64,000 nt of DNA. Origin: Indolivaga macrotermitis. GTDB taxonomy: Bacteria; Bacteroidota; Bacteroidia; Bacteroidales; Dysgonomonadaceae. The position numbers and the translations under genes are program-made. Of the stretch, positions 39,792 through 47,829 are shown one piece after another (the first letter of the stretch is position 1; each line of letters opens with the position of its first letter). Under the pieces are notes generated by a model. It did not search any database. It worked only from the letters and a program-made list of their open reading frames with translations, and was not told the DNA's origin. The stretch is from assembly GCF_900128985.1 (NCBI RefSeq), contig NZ_FQUC01000002.1:62001-126000 (forward strand). The letters run 5' to 3'.

Positions 39792-41090
39792 ATGCTGTAT
39801 AAGAATGTATATCAGAAAACGATGGAGCGCATCGAGTATATTTTCAGCCACTTCGATAACATATATGTATCTTTCTCGGGTGGTAAAGATAGTGGGGTAT
39901 TGCTCAACCTGACTCTCGATTATATGCGTACCCATCATATAACTAAAAAGATCACGGTATTGCATATCGATGTAGAAGCGTCTTATCAGACAACGATGAA
40001 TTTTGTAGAAAAAATGTATCTCGAGAATCTCGATCTGATTAATCCATATTGGGTATGTCTTCCTCTTATCACAACAAACGCTGTTTCAATGTACGAACCT
40101 TACTGGATATTCTGGGACTCGAAGAAGAAAGACAAGTGGGTACGCCCTATGCCGAACCATCCATTTGTTATAAATGAAAACAATAATCCTTTCGGGTTTT
40201 ACAAAGAGAATATGACTTTCGAAGAGTTTGCTCCTAATTTTGGAGTCTGGCTCAATAAACATACCAATTCGAAAAGAACGGCTTGCCTGATTGGTATTCG
40301 TTCGGACGAAAGCCTGAACCGTTATTGGGCTATACACAGAGAGGACAAATCTCTATTCGAAGGGAAGAAATATTCTACACAGATTTCCGAATCCTGTTAT
40401 AATTTTTATCCGATCTTCGATTGGAAAGTATCTGATATCTGGGTATACAACGGAAAGTTCAATAAACCATATAATCAGATTTATGACTTATTTTATAAGG
40501 CCGGAGTACCTCTTTCGAGGATGCGAATTTGCGAACCATACGGAGATGAGCAAAAAGCGGGATTGAATCTGTTCAAGATACTTGAACCCGAAACATGGGT
40601 ACGCCTCGTAGACAGGGTCAGCGGAGCCAACTTCGGAAATATATATTGTGGCACCAAAGCCACAGGCTCAAAAAAAATTATACTGCCTGAAGGACATACT
40701 TGGAAAAGCTACTGCAAATTCCTGTTAAAAACTTTACCGGAGGAAACCCGTAAAATATATATGACCAAGTTTATCCGCTTTATCCGTTACTGGAATAAAA
40801 CAGGAAGTCCTGTTGCTAATGAAGATATAGAACAGTTAAATCCGGATATGATTGTTAACACATACACTTTCAGTAATCGCGGGAAAGGAGATAAATACGT
40901 TGTCAGATTCAAAACAATACCGGATGTATTGCCTGGTCTGGATAACAAAACCGATTTCCTATCATGGAAACGTATGTGTATGGCTATTCTAAAGAATGAC
41001 ATTACATGCCAGTCTCTCTCATTCTCTATAACCAAACGGCAGATTTTACGCCAGCAGGAGCTACTCGAAAAATACAAAATACTATTATGA
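39792..41090 (+). CDS. IbrA-like PAPS-reductase-family protein (DUF3440)
   Basis: This 432-residue protein has an N-type ATP pyrophosphatase PP-loop at residues 29-34 (SGGKDS) and the later family segment GIRSDESLNRYWAI. The central block RICEPYGDEQKAGLNLFKILEPETW and the length match DUF3440/IbrA. IbrA and IbrB of E. coli are a gene pair that affects expression of prophage-borne surface genes. The mechanism is not known. The PP-loop family activates substrates by adenylation, as in CysH or the DNA phosphorothioation protein DndC. No cysH-type partner genes are nearby, and a ParB-domain gene overlaps its stop (ATGA). It therefore belongs to the accessory cassette and not to sulfate assimilation. 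Confidence 0.85.
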   Translation: MLYKNVYQKTMERIEYIFSHFDNIYVSFSGGKDSGVLLNLTLDYMRTHHITKKITVLHIDVEASYQTTMNFVEKMYLENLDLINPYWVCLPLITTNAVSMYEPYWIFWDSKKKDKWVRPMPNHPFVINENNNPFGFYKENMTFEEFAPNFGVWLNKHTNSKRTACLIGIRSDESLNRYWAIHREDKSLFEGKKYSTQISESCYNFYPIFDWKVSDIWVYNGKFNKPYNQIYDLFYKAGVPLSRMRICEPYGDEQKAGLNLFKILEPETWVRLVDRVSGANFGNIYCGTKATGSKKIILPEGHTWKSYCKFLLKTLPEETRKIYMTKFIRFIRYWNKTGSPVANEDIEQLNPDMIVNTYTFSNRGKGDKYVVRFKTIPDVLPGLDNKTDFLSWKRMCMAILKNDITCQSLSFSITKRQILRQQELLEKYKILL

Positions 41091-41746
41091 AACCAGATAC
41101 AACCGACATAAACAAGACTATACAATCTCTTACTAAAGAGATTTGCACGCTTATCGGACAACTATCCGATTTAGATTATAAGATTGACACCCTCAACTAT
41201 ATACGTCTGATGTTACATAAGGTCAGCCCATTAAAGCACCAGCCTGTTGATTTTGTGGCTTGGGAAAAAACAGCGAATATAGAAGGCAACGACTATAACC
41301 CCAACAATGTAGCCCCTCCTGAAAAGAGATTATTAATAACCTCGATAGAAGAGGATGGCTATACGATGCCAATTGTTACTTGCCCCGAAGACGGATTGTT
41401 CAGGATAGTAGATGGTTTTCACCGCAGGCAGGCTGAGAAACATTCTTTAAAAATATCGCAAAACACTTACGGACGTTTGCCTGTCACCTTTATACGCGAA
41501 TCGAAACGTGAACTCGACGACCGGATGGCCTCAACAGTACGTCACAACAGGGCCAGAGGTTCTCACGATATTGATATGATGGCTAATATCGTCAAAGAAC
41601 TGATATCGATCGGCAGGTCTCCGGGATGGATATCCAAACATGTGGGAATGGATCTGGACGAGATTCTTCGCCTAAAACAAATAACAGGTATTGCATCGCT
41701 GTTTGCAGATAAGGACTTTTCTTACAGTAAAGAAATCGGAGATTAG
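41087..41746 (+). CDS. IbrB-like ParB-domain protein
   Basis: The ATG at 41087 overlaps the TGA of the IbrA-like gene and gives 219 residues. An upstream in-frame ATG at 41006 lies inside that gene and is unlikely. Residues about 65-175 form a ParB/Srx-type nuclease-like domain with the motif IVDGFHRRQAEK (107-118) and a preceding NDYNPNNVAPPEKRL segment. A C-terminal helix-turn-helix-like stretch follows (ELISIGRSPGWISKHVGMDLDEILRLKQITG). This pairing with an IbrA-like protein matches the ibrA-ibrB arrangement. Members of the ParB superfamily can bind DNA and CTP, and some cut nucleic acids. Which applies here is unknown. It converges on the carbonic anhydrase gene, 45 bp away. Confidence 0.83.
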   Translation: MKPDTTDINKTIQSLTKEICTLIGQLSDLDYKIDTLNYIRLMLHKVSPLKHQPVDFVAWEKTANIEGNDYNPNNVAPPEKRLLITSIEEDGYTMPIVTCPEDGLFRIVDGFHRRQAEKHSLKISQNTYGRLPVTFIRESKRELDDRMASTVRHNRARGSHDIDMMANIVKELISIGRSPGWISKHVGMDLDEILRLKQITGIASLFADKDFSYSKEIGD

Positions 41747-41791
41747 CCCGGGCTTACTTTCCTTTTCAGCCAAGTATGTTTATCTAATTAT

Positions 41792-42442
41792 TTACAGATT
41801 ACCTGTAATATCATAAATATCTTTTATCTTTTCGAGCTCTCCATCTAAATCGAAATGCAAATCATGGAGCCGGGCGTCTTTGATATCGAATACCCATGCG
41901 GCAACTTTAGGATACCCTTTTTCGTAATATGACTTCTGTACTTCTCCTATTTTCAGAATGTTGCGACATTGTTCATAGGTATTAAGCTCGACAAGGCGGC
42001 GATGCTTAGCATCTTTGCTTTCAATAGCATCGAGCTCTTTTTTGTGAAGATGGTAAACATCCCGTATAGTTCTTAGCCAAGGGTTGAGTATACCGTAGTC
42101 CGATTTTGCCATAGCAGCTTGTATACCTCCACATCCGTAGTGACCACAAACGATGATATATTTAACTTTCAGATATTCCACACCATAGTTGATAACCGAG
42201 AGAGCACTCAGGTCTGTGGTTATAACCATGTTCGCAATATTACGGTGAATAAAAACTTCTCCCGGTTTTAACCCCATAATCTGGTTTGGATGAACCCTGC
42301 TGTCTGAACAGCCGATATATAAAAAATCGGGATGCTGGTCTGCAGCTAATAATTTAAATAATCCGGGATTATCTACTTTATTCTTTTCAATCCAGCTATT
42401 ATTAGACTCAAATATTTTATCATATTTTTCCTGATCTGTCAT
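41792..42442 (-). CDS. can: Beta-class carbonic anhydrase
   Basis: This 216-residue cytoplasmic enzyme interconverts CO2 and bicarbonate. The zinc site is C45, H101 and C104, in CSDSR (45-49) and HYGCGG (101-106), with the D47/R49 pair intact. The ATG at 42442 was chosen because a TTG 24 bp upstream lies inside the predicted promoter element. It is a single gene, convergent with the Ibr-type cassette. It may supply bicarbonate for the carboxylation reactions of a succinate-producing fermenter (inference). Confidence 0.93.
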   Translation of the reverse strand: MTDQEKYDKIFESNNSWIEKNKVDNPGLFKLLAADQHPDFLYIGCSDSRVHPNQIMGLKPGEVFIHRNIANMVITTDLSALSVINYGVEYLKVKYIIVCGHYGCGGIQAAMAKSDYGILNPWLRTIRDVYHLHKKELDAIESKDAKHRRLVELNTYEQCRNILKIGEVQKSYYEKGYPKVAAWVFDIKDARLHDLHFDLDGELEKIKDIYDITGNL

Positions 42443-42463
42443 CTTTTCATCTTTTATTTGCGT

Positions 42464-42471
42464 CAAAGATA
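42464..42471 (-). promoter_or_regulatory. -7 promoter element of the carbonic anhydrase gene
   Basis: On the - strand this reads TATCTTTG, a full match to TAnnTTTG, about 22 bp before the ATG at 42442. No clear -33 TTTG was found. Confidence 0.5.
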
Positions 42472-42551
42472 ATATTTGTAGAATAAATAGAAACTTTTTT
42501 TTAACGTACGAAGTCTCCTTCTCTATTTACCCGAAAACGTCCGAAATAAAA

Positions 42552-42574
42552 AACTCCCGAAGAATCCGGGAGTT
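42552..42574 (-). terminator. Hairpin terminator at the end of the pectin PUL
   Basis: AACTCCCG pairs with CGGGAGTT around a 7-base loop. On the - strand the stem is followed by a run of T residues (TTTTTTATTTC), the layout of an intrinsic terminator. It lies 530 bp after the last gene of the pectin PUL and upstream of the carbonic anhydrase promoter. Confidence 0.6.
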
Positions 42575-42730
42575 CGTTTTAAGTATTCTTAATTTTCTTC
42601 TATTATACAAATTCTTTTTTTCTAAAGTCAGATGACTCTCTTATTCTGATAATTCTAAGCTATTTTTAAATAAAGAATGTCAATCAGCAGTTGAAATGCG
42701 ATCTTTTTTCAGCTGTGGCAGTCTTTATAA

Positions 42731-42865
42731 AAAGGTGACAATGACTAAACAAAGGTGACATCTGTCTGTTACCTGAATGTCACTTTTGTCACCTATTTAT
42801 TCTATTGTTTATCAGTGAATTACTCCTCATAAAGTGACAAAGGTGACAAAAGTGACACCTTTGTC
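42731..42865. repeat. Cluster of GTGACA repeats with a 17-bp inverted repeat
   Basis: GTGACA or its complement occurs seven times in about 125 bp. AAAGGTGACA is at 42731 and 42751, exactly 20 bp apart. Three 9-bp units (AAAGTGACA, AAGGTGACA, AAAGTGACA) run in tandem from 42831. AGGTGACAAAAGTGACA at 42841-42857 is a perfect inverted copy of 42778-42794. It lies in a 640-bp gene-free region (42472-43106) in which nothing else but a terminator was recognised. It could be a protein-binding array, the end of a lost element or a decayed coding repeat. Confidence 0.6.
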
Positions 42866-43106
42866 TCATTTTTTTTCTCCGTACTTTTTAGTTTTTTTTC
42901 TCATTTTCAGTATTTCAAAGAACCTCCTTTATATATAGATAAATTTAAAACTGACTCTTAATAATTGAAAGAAGTTCTTTATTTTTTGCTCATTTACCAA
43001 TAAGCCTTCGGTTGACAGGCAGAAACGAAATTGTGTATATCAAAGAACGTTTTCAACTACTCATTCACATTAATAAGAAATTGGTTTGTATATATATCGT
43101 AGAAAA

Positions 43107-45137
43107 TCAATAACCTCCCAGTTTCAACCACACTGACATATCATAATTTCCACGGTTATTCCATGCATAATAAGGTATCAGGGAAATATTTATATCCTGC
43201 ATGCCGGATTTAACTTCATGGTACAGTCTATTATTCCAATCCGTACTTTGTTTCTTTTTAGCGATTCCTTCTAAAGCTACAACTTTGGAACCTTCCATAT
43301 AAATAGGCTTTGGCTTAAGTTGAATATTAGCAGGAATTACGACATCGTAAATAGAAGTATTGGCAGGCAAATCTATCGATTCCAAACAATAAACCATGGG
43401 TCCGTACATTACAGCTGTTTGATTACGGGTTTCTTCTACCAACGGATTTGATTCTACCAAACGGGCGTGCAAAGGCATATCCAATACAATTTCGTCTCCT
43501 TTTTTCCAAGTTCCTTTTATCTCGGCATATGTACCGGATGTAATCTTAGTATCAGATTGTTTTCCATTGATCAAAATGCTCGCACCTTTTGCCCATTCGG
43601 GAATTCTCAGGAAAAAGGAATAGGCCTTTTCCGGAGCTTTGTCTATAATCAGTTTTATAGTACCATCCCAAGGATAATCCGTATCTTGAATAAGGCTTAT
43701 TTCATTCCCGTCAGTTGTTTTTGTATTTAGCGTATTACTTCCATAAATATTACAATACAACCCCTTATCTGATACAGCATAAGCATAACTGTTAGCTTCT
43801 GCGATAGTACGAACTGTATTGGGCGGACAACAGAAACAAGTTATGTATTCTTGTCTGAAATTACCCCAACGTAAATTGTAAGGAAAATCAGCTGTTTGGC
43901 TCAAAGGGTTTGTATAAAGATATTTCTTTCCATCCAGACTAATTCCCGATAAAATACTATTGTAATAAGTCAGTTCCATTATATCCGCATACTTGGAATC
44001 GCCCGACAACTGTAGCATCCTGAAATTCCAAAGCATATTTCCGATATTGGCACATGTCTCATTATGTGCTGTTTCCTGAGGCAGTTGATATGCCCGTCCA
44101 TACGATTGGTGCACTTTTTGTATACTGTCGGGCTCATAAGCTGTACCATCAGGAGATGTTCCGTCATACAAGGCTCCACATCCTCCTGTAATATACATTT
44201 TCCGGTAAGTAACATCGTCCCATATCGGATTCAGGCAATCCAGTAATGTTTTATCACCTGTTTCCAGATATACATCAGCTACACCTGCATACAAATAATT
44301 GGCACGCACGGCATGCCCCATTGCTGTTTTCTGTTCACGGAAAGGGATCCGATCCTGATTATCGTCCGTTCCATTCTCTACCATTCCCCTGATATCTATA
44401 AGGCTTTTAGACAATTCCAGATATTTGGGGTCACGGGTAGTACGGTACATCTCCACCACTCCCATATAATGAGAAGGGCAAATAGCACTACGTGCCAGTT
44501 CATTGGTTGCAGTTTTATAGAAATTATACAGAAAATCGGTCGTTTTAATAGCGATATCGAGCAAAGACCTTTTTCCTGTAGCACGAAAATGTACACATCC
44601 GGCAGTCATTAAATGTCCCATATTATAGGTCTCGAAATGAAGACGTTCTTCGAATCCTTTTTTAGCTCCGGGATTGTTCATATCGGCAACGATGGTTGCA
44701 GTATGGATATATCCGTCCTCACGTTGCGACAAACGGATAGTTTCGATAAACTTGTCCATCAACTGGTCCAGTTCGGGATCTTTGGTGATAGCATAAACCG
44801 CAGCTACACCTTCGAGCCATTTATACATATCGCCATCAAAGAATGGAGGGTCTTTGTGTTCACCTTTTTCAAAACCTGCCGCAATCTCAAAGTTGCGGTA
44901 TGCATGGCTTAATTCCGGATCATCAAAGATTCGCCACATATTAATCAACATTGTATCTTTACAGACATCGAACCGTTCCGCCCAAAAACCTTTCGTCCAT
45001 GATACATCATTCAGATTTAAGTTATGCATCTTTGCATAAGGGCTTTTCATAGTATTAGTTAACCCGCTTGATTGAGAGTTTACCGAGATAACAAAACTCC
45101 CGATTAATAATAAGGCTAATATATTTTTTATCTTCAT
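43107..45137 (-). CDS. GH127 beta-L-arabinofuranosidase (DUF1680)
   Basis: This 676-residue protein has a signal peptide (cleavage near VNSQ) and is expected in the periplasm. GH127 enzymes are cysteine glycosidases with a zinc site. The expected residues are present: E360 and C362 in HNETCAN, and C434, C436, C437 in TCFCCPPN, which hold the nucleophile and remaining zinc ligand. The (alpha/alpha)6 barrel covers most of the protein, followed by C-terminal beta domains. It should remove terminal beta-L-arabinofuranose, a side-chain sugar of some pectic glycans. It is the last gene of the pectin PUL, 9 bp after the GH78 gene. Confidence 0.9.
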   Translation of the reverse strand: MKIKNILALLLIGSFVISVNSQSSGLTNTMKSPYAKMHNLNLNDVSWTKGFWAERFDVCKDTMLINMWRIFDDPELSHAYRNFEIAAGFEKGEHKDPPFFDGDMYKWLEGVAAVYAITKDPELDQLMDKFIETIRLSQREDGYIHTATIVADMNNPGAKKGFEERLHFETYNMGHLMTAGCVHFRATGKRSLLDIAIKTTDFLYNFYKTATNELARSAICPSHYMGVVEMYRTTRDPKYLELSKSLIDIRGMVENGTDDNQDRIPFREQKTAMGHAVRANYLYAGVADVYLETGDKTLLDCLNPIWDDVTYRKMYITGGCGALYDGTSPDGTAYEPDSIQKVHQSYGRAYQLPQETAHNETCANIGNMLWNFRMLQLSGDSKYADIMELTYYNSILSGISLDGKKYLYTNPLSQTADFPYNLRWGNFRQEYITCFCCPPNTVRTIAEANSYAYAVSDKGLYCNIYGSNTLNTKTTDGNEISLIQDTDYPWDGTIKLIIDKAPEKAYSFFLRIPEWAKGASILINGKQSDTKITSGTYAEIKGTWKKGDEIVLDMPLHARLVESNPLVEETRNQTAVMYGPMVYCLESIDLPANTSIYDVVIPANIQLKPKPIYMEGSKVVALEGIAKKKQSTDWNNRLYHEVKSGMQDINISLIPYYAWNNRGNYDMSVWLKLGGY

Positions 45138-45146
45138 ACCAATAAT

Positions 45147-47822
45147 TTATAGTTTACACTCAAAGTCGTGCTTGCCTGAGCTTACTGTTCTTTTACTTCC
45201 ATCAGGCAAGATTACATTTGCTCTGGTATTTCCGGGGACTTCTACCGATAAGAGAAATTTTCCATTCTCTCGTTTCCAGTCAACTACGATCTTACCGTAC
45301 AATGTCTCATGAGATGTTTTTAGCCACTTAAGGTCTCCAACTGGCTGGGGCTGAATATTAAACTCCTTAAACCCGTCTTTTACAGGCTCTATCCCTGCCA
45401 GACTTCTGAAAAACCATTCATCGATCTGCCCCATCATAAAGTGATTCCACGAAGCGCCTTTTCGGGGATCCCATTGTTCAGTCAGGGTCGTAACACCGTA
45501 TTTTACCTGAAACCCATAGCCCGGTGCATCCGTATGATTGTGCATCAGATACATCAGTTCATTCTCTCCGTTCAGAGCCAATACCTGAAAAAGATAACGG
45601 TTGCCGACGTCGCCTGTTGTCAGGCGATTACCATGTTTACGTATATCAGCTTTCAGGTTTTCCATCACAGCCTGTTTGTATTCCGGTTCCACCAATCCCA
45701 TATATATAGCAACGGCATTACAGAACTGGCTTCCCGTACCGTATTGCTTTGTTTCTTTATTAAAAAACTTTGTATTGAAAGCATTCCGTATATGATTTGC
45801 CAGTGCACGGTATTTCTTTTCATCACCCGATTTACCTAACATCTTTGCTGCTTCCGCAACAAGATGTGCAGCATAATAGTAATGTGCAGTTGCCGAAACT
45901 TCAACCGGACTATTCTTCGAAAAACCAGCCCGATGTTCACCATAATCATACCAATCGCCTAACCCATGGGATACGATATAACCGGTCGAACGAGAGGTCA
46001 TATGATTCACATACCCTTTCATCACATCGAAATAATTTTTTATCAATGAATCATCGCCATAAAATTTGTAATACAGCCATGGATCAATAATAGCAGCAAT
46101 CCCCCATTCGGGCGAATCGTGAAAAACATCGAGGCTCTCATCAAATACAACATACTGAGGTACGATTGTCGGGATAAAACCTCCCGCATCCTGGGCATCT
46201 CTGATATCCTGCATGATTTTAGGATAGAATTGTGTCATATCCCAGTTATAAAGAAGACCGGGGCCATTCAGGTGTGTTTCTTCGAGCCATCCTAATTTTT
46301 CGCGGTGAGGACAGTCTGTAAATACAGAGTGCATATTGCTTCTTACTGCATTTTTTATAATCTCATGAGCTTTATTGAATATCTCATTCGAACATTCGAA
46401 ATGCCCTCTCTCGGGTGTCGAGTTATAAACGAAATGAGATTTAATATCTAATACAACAGGCCTGTCGGATTCGGTTGTCAGCATATCCGCTCCATCAACT
46501 TGTATATATTGAAAGCCATAATAGGTAAACTCCGGATGCCATTCTTCAATTCCTTCACCTTTCAGCGTATATGAATAGGTATGAGGCCCTCCCGACTGTT
46601 TTTGCGAAACTTTACCTGTTTCCGGATTGAGGAGCTCCCCCACCGTGAGTTTTATTGTCTGGCCTTTTTTGCCCTTTACTTTTATGGCCGGATACCCCGA
46701 CAAATTCTGTTTCATATCCAACACATATGAAGTGTCTATCTTTGACATGGTAACAGCACCATATTCTTTCATTTTCCGCACGCTTGTAATTTGCTGCGGA
46801 CGCAATGTTCCCTTAGGTGCCCCTTGCATAACTACCGGACTCCAGTTAGAATCACTGAAATCGGACTTGTTCCAATTCTTTTGTTCTAAACGGGCATCGT
46901 AGTCTTCCCCTCCGTAGATATCGTTAAACGTAATAGGACTTAATGCATATTTCCACGACTCATCCGAAACTATTGTATCGGAAGTCCCGTCTTTATAATA
47001 AATGTGCATTTCCAAAAACAAAGTGGGTGGGCCGAAAGATATCCACAATTTACGATACCGATTCCCCATCGCATTATAGAAGCCGTTACCTAAAACTACC
47101 CCTATTGCATTGTTACCTTTTTCTAGTAATGTATCTACCTGATAAGTATTGTAGTAAACTGTCTTATCATAATCGCTCCAGACAGGAGTAAACACATCTT
47201 TACTTACTTTTTCTCCATTAATAGATAAATTGTAGTGTCCAAGTCCGGAAACATGTACAATAGCTTTGTCTATTTCTTTCGGGGTATTAAATGATTTCCG
47301 CAGCATTATACTTTTCAATGCTAACGGATTGACTCTATCGAAAACGTCTTTATTTTCTTTATTCTTGAAGGATGGCCCGTGAAAGTCGCGTCTCCCTATA
47401 GGAAGATTAGAATCTTCGCGTGTTATCGCACCTATCCATTTTGCTTTGGTTTGAGATAAGTCAGGAGCCATATCGAAGTAAGAAGAAGCCTCGTCTGTAC
47501 CGTTACCTTTCATATTCCAGACTTTCACCGTCCAGTCATACCGTTTTCCCTTTTCCAAAGGTTTTCCCGTATAAGGGACTAGTTGGCTTTGACCGGAAGC
47601 CTTCTTCCCTGAATTCCAAATCGTTTTACCATTTTGCAGAACTTCTATCTGATAGAAAGCCTGGTACTCTCCATCTGCTGCCAATTTCCATCCGAAGCGG
47701 GGAGTAAGATTTTCAACATTCAGTGGCTCATGCCGCATTTCACAATAAAGATTTTGAATCTTCACGGGAAATGCGACCGTCGCACACAATAGTAAGCATA
47801 TACTTGCTATTAGTTTTTTCAT
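45147..47822 (-). CDS. GH78 alpha-L-rhamnosidase
   Basis: This 891-residue protein has a signal peptide (MKKLIASICLLLCATVAFP). It follows the bacterial rhamnosidase order: N-terminal fibronectin-like region, carbohydrate-binding sandwiches (about 170-460), an (alpha/alpha)6 catalytic barrel (about 480-800) and a C-terminal beta domain. The family signature DCPHREKLGW is at 503-512. A DCPxRE glutamate and a downstream glutamate in the barrel act as acid and base in GH78. Rhamnose removal fits the pectin context (rhamnogalacturonan side or main chains). It lies 7 bp after the two-module gene and 9 bp before GH127. Confidence 0.92.
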   Translation of the reverse strand: MKKLIASICLLLCATVAFPVKIQNLYCEMRHEPLNVENLTPRFGWKLAADGEYQAFYQIEVLQNGKTIWNSGKKASGQSQLVPYTGKPLEKGKRYDWTVKVWNMKGNGTDEASSYFDMAPDLSQTKAKWIGAITREDSNLPIGRRDFHGPSFKNKENKDVFDRVNPLALKSIMLRKSFNTPKEIDKAIVHVSGLGHYNLSINGEKVSKDVFTPVWSDYDKTVYYNTYQVDTLLEKGNNAIGVVLGNGFYNAMGNRYRKLWISFGPPTLFLEMHIYYKDGTSDTIVSDESWKYALSPITFNDIYGGEDYDARLEQKNWNKSDFSDSNWSPVVMQGAPKGTLRPQQITSVRKMKEYGAVTMSKIDTSYVLDMKQNLSGYPAIKVKGKKGQTIKLTVGELLNPETGKVSQKQSGGPHTYSYTLKGEGIEEWHPEFTYYGFQYIQVDGADMLTTESDRPVVLDIKSHFVYNSTPERGHFECSNEIFNKAHEIIKNAVRSNMHSVFTDCPHREKLGWLEETHLNGPGLLYNWDMTQFYPKIMQDIRDAQDAGGFIPTIVPQYVVFDESLDVFHDSPEWGIAAIIDPWLYYKFYGDDSLIKNYFDVMKGYVNHMTSRSTGYIVSHGLGDWYDYGEHRAGFSKNSPVEVSATAHYYYAAHLVAEAAKMLGKSGDEKKYRALANHIRNAFNTKFFNKETKQYGTGSQFCNAVAIYMGLVEPEYKQAVMENLKADIRKHGNRLTTGDVGNRYLFQVLALNGENELMYLMHNHTDAPGYGFQVKYGVTTLTEQWDPRKGASWNHFMMGQIDEWFFRSLAGIEPVKDGFKEFNIQPQPVGDLKWLKTSHETLYGKIVVDWKRENGKFLLSVEVPGNTRANVILPDGSKRTVSSGKHDFECKL

Positions 47823-47829
47823 ACTTGTA

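Noticed and set aside
41006-41086. Upstream ATG extending the IbrB-like protein
   Set aside because: It lies inside the IbrA-like gene. The ATGA overlap at 41087 is a standard coupled start.
39792-41090. Reading the IbrA-like gene as an ordinary sulfate-assimilation cysH
   Set aside because: The DUF3440 length and motifs differ, no other cys genes are nearby, and it is coupled to a ParB-domain gene.
42443-42466. TTG start extending the carbonic anhydrase by 8 residues
   Set aside because: It overlaps a perfect TAnnTTTG promoter element, so it would not be transcribed. The ATG at 42442 is preferred.
43467-44912. Several open frames on the + strand inside the GH127 gene
   Set aside because: They lie opposite a clear GH127 reading frame and encode no recognisable domain, so they are shadows of it.
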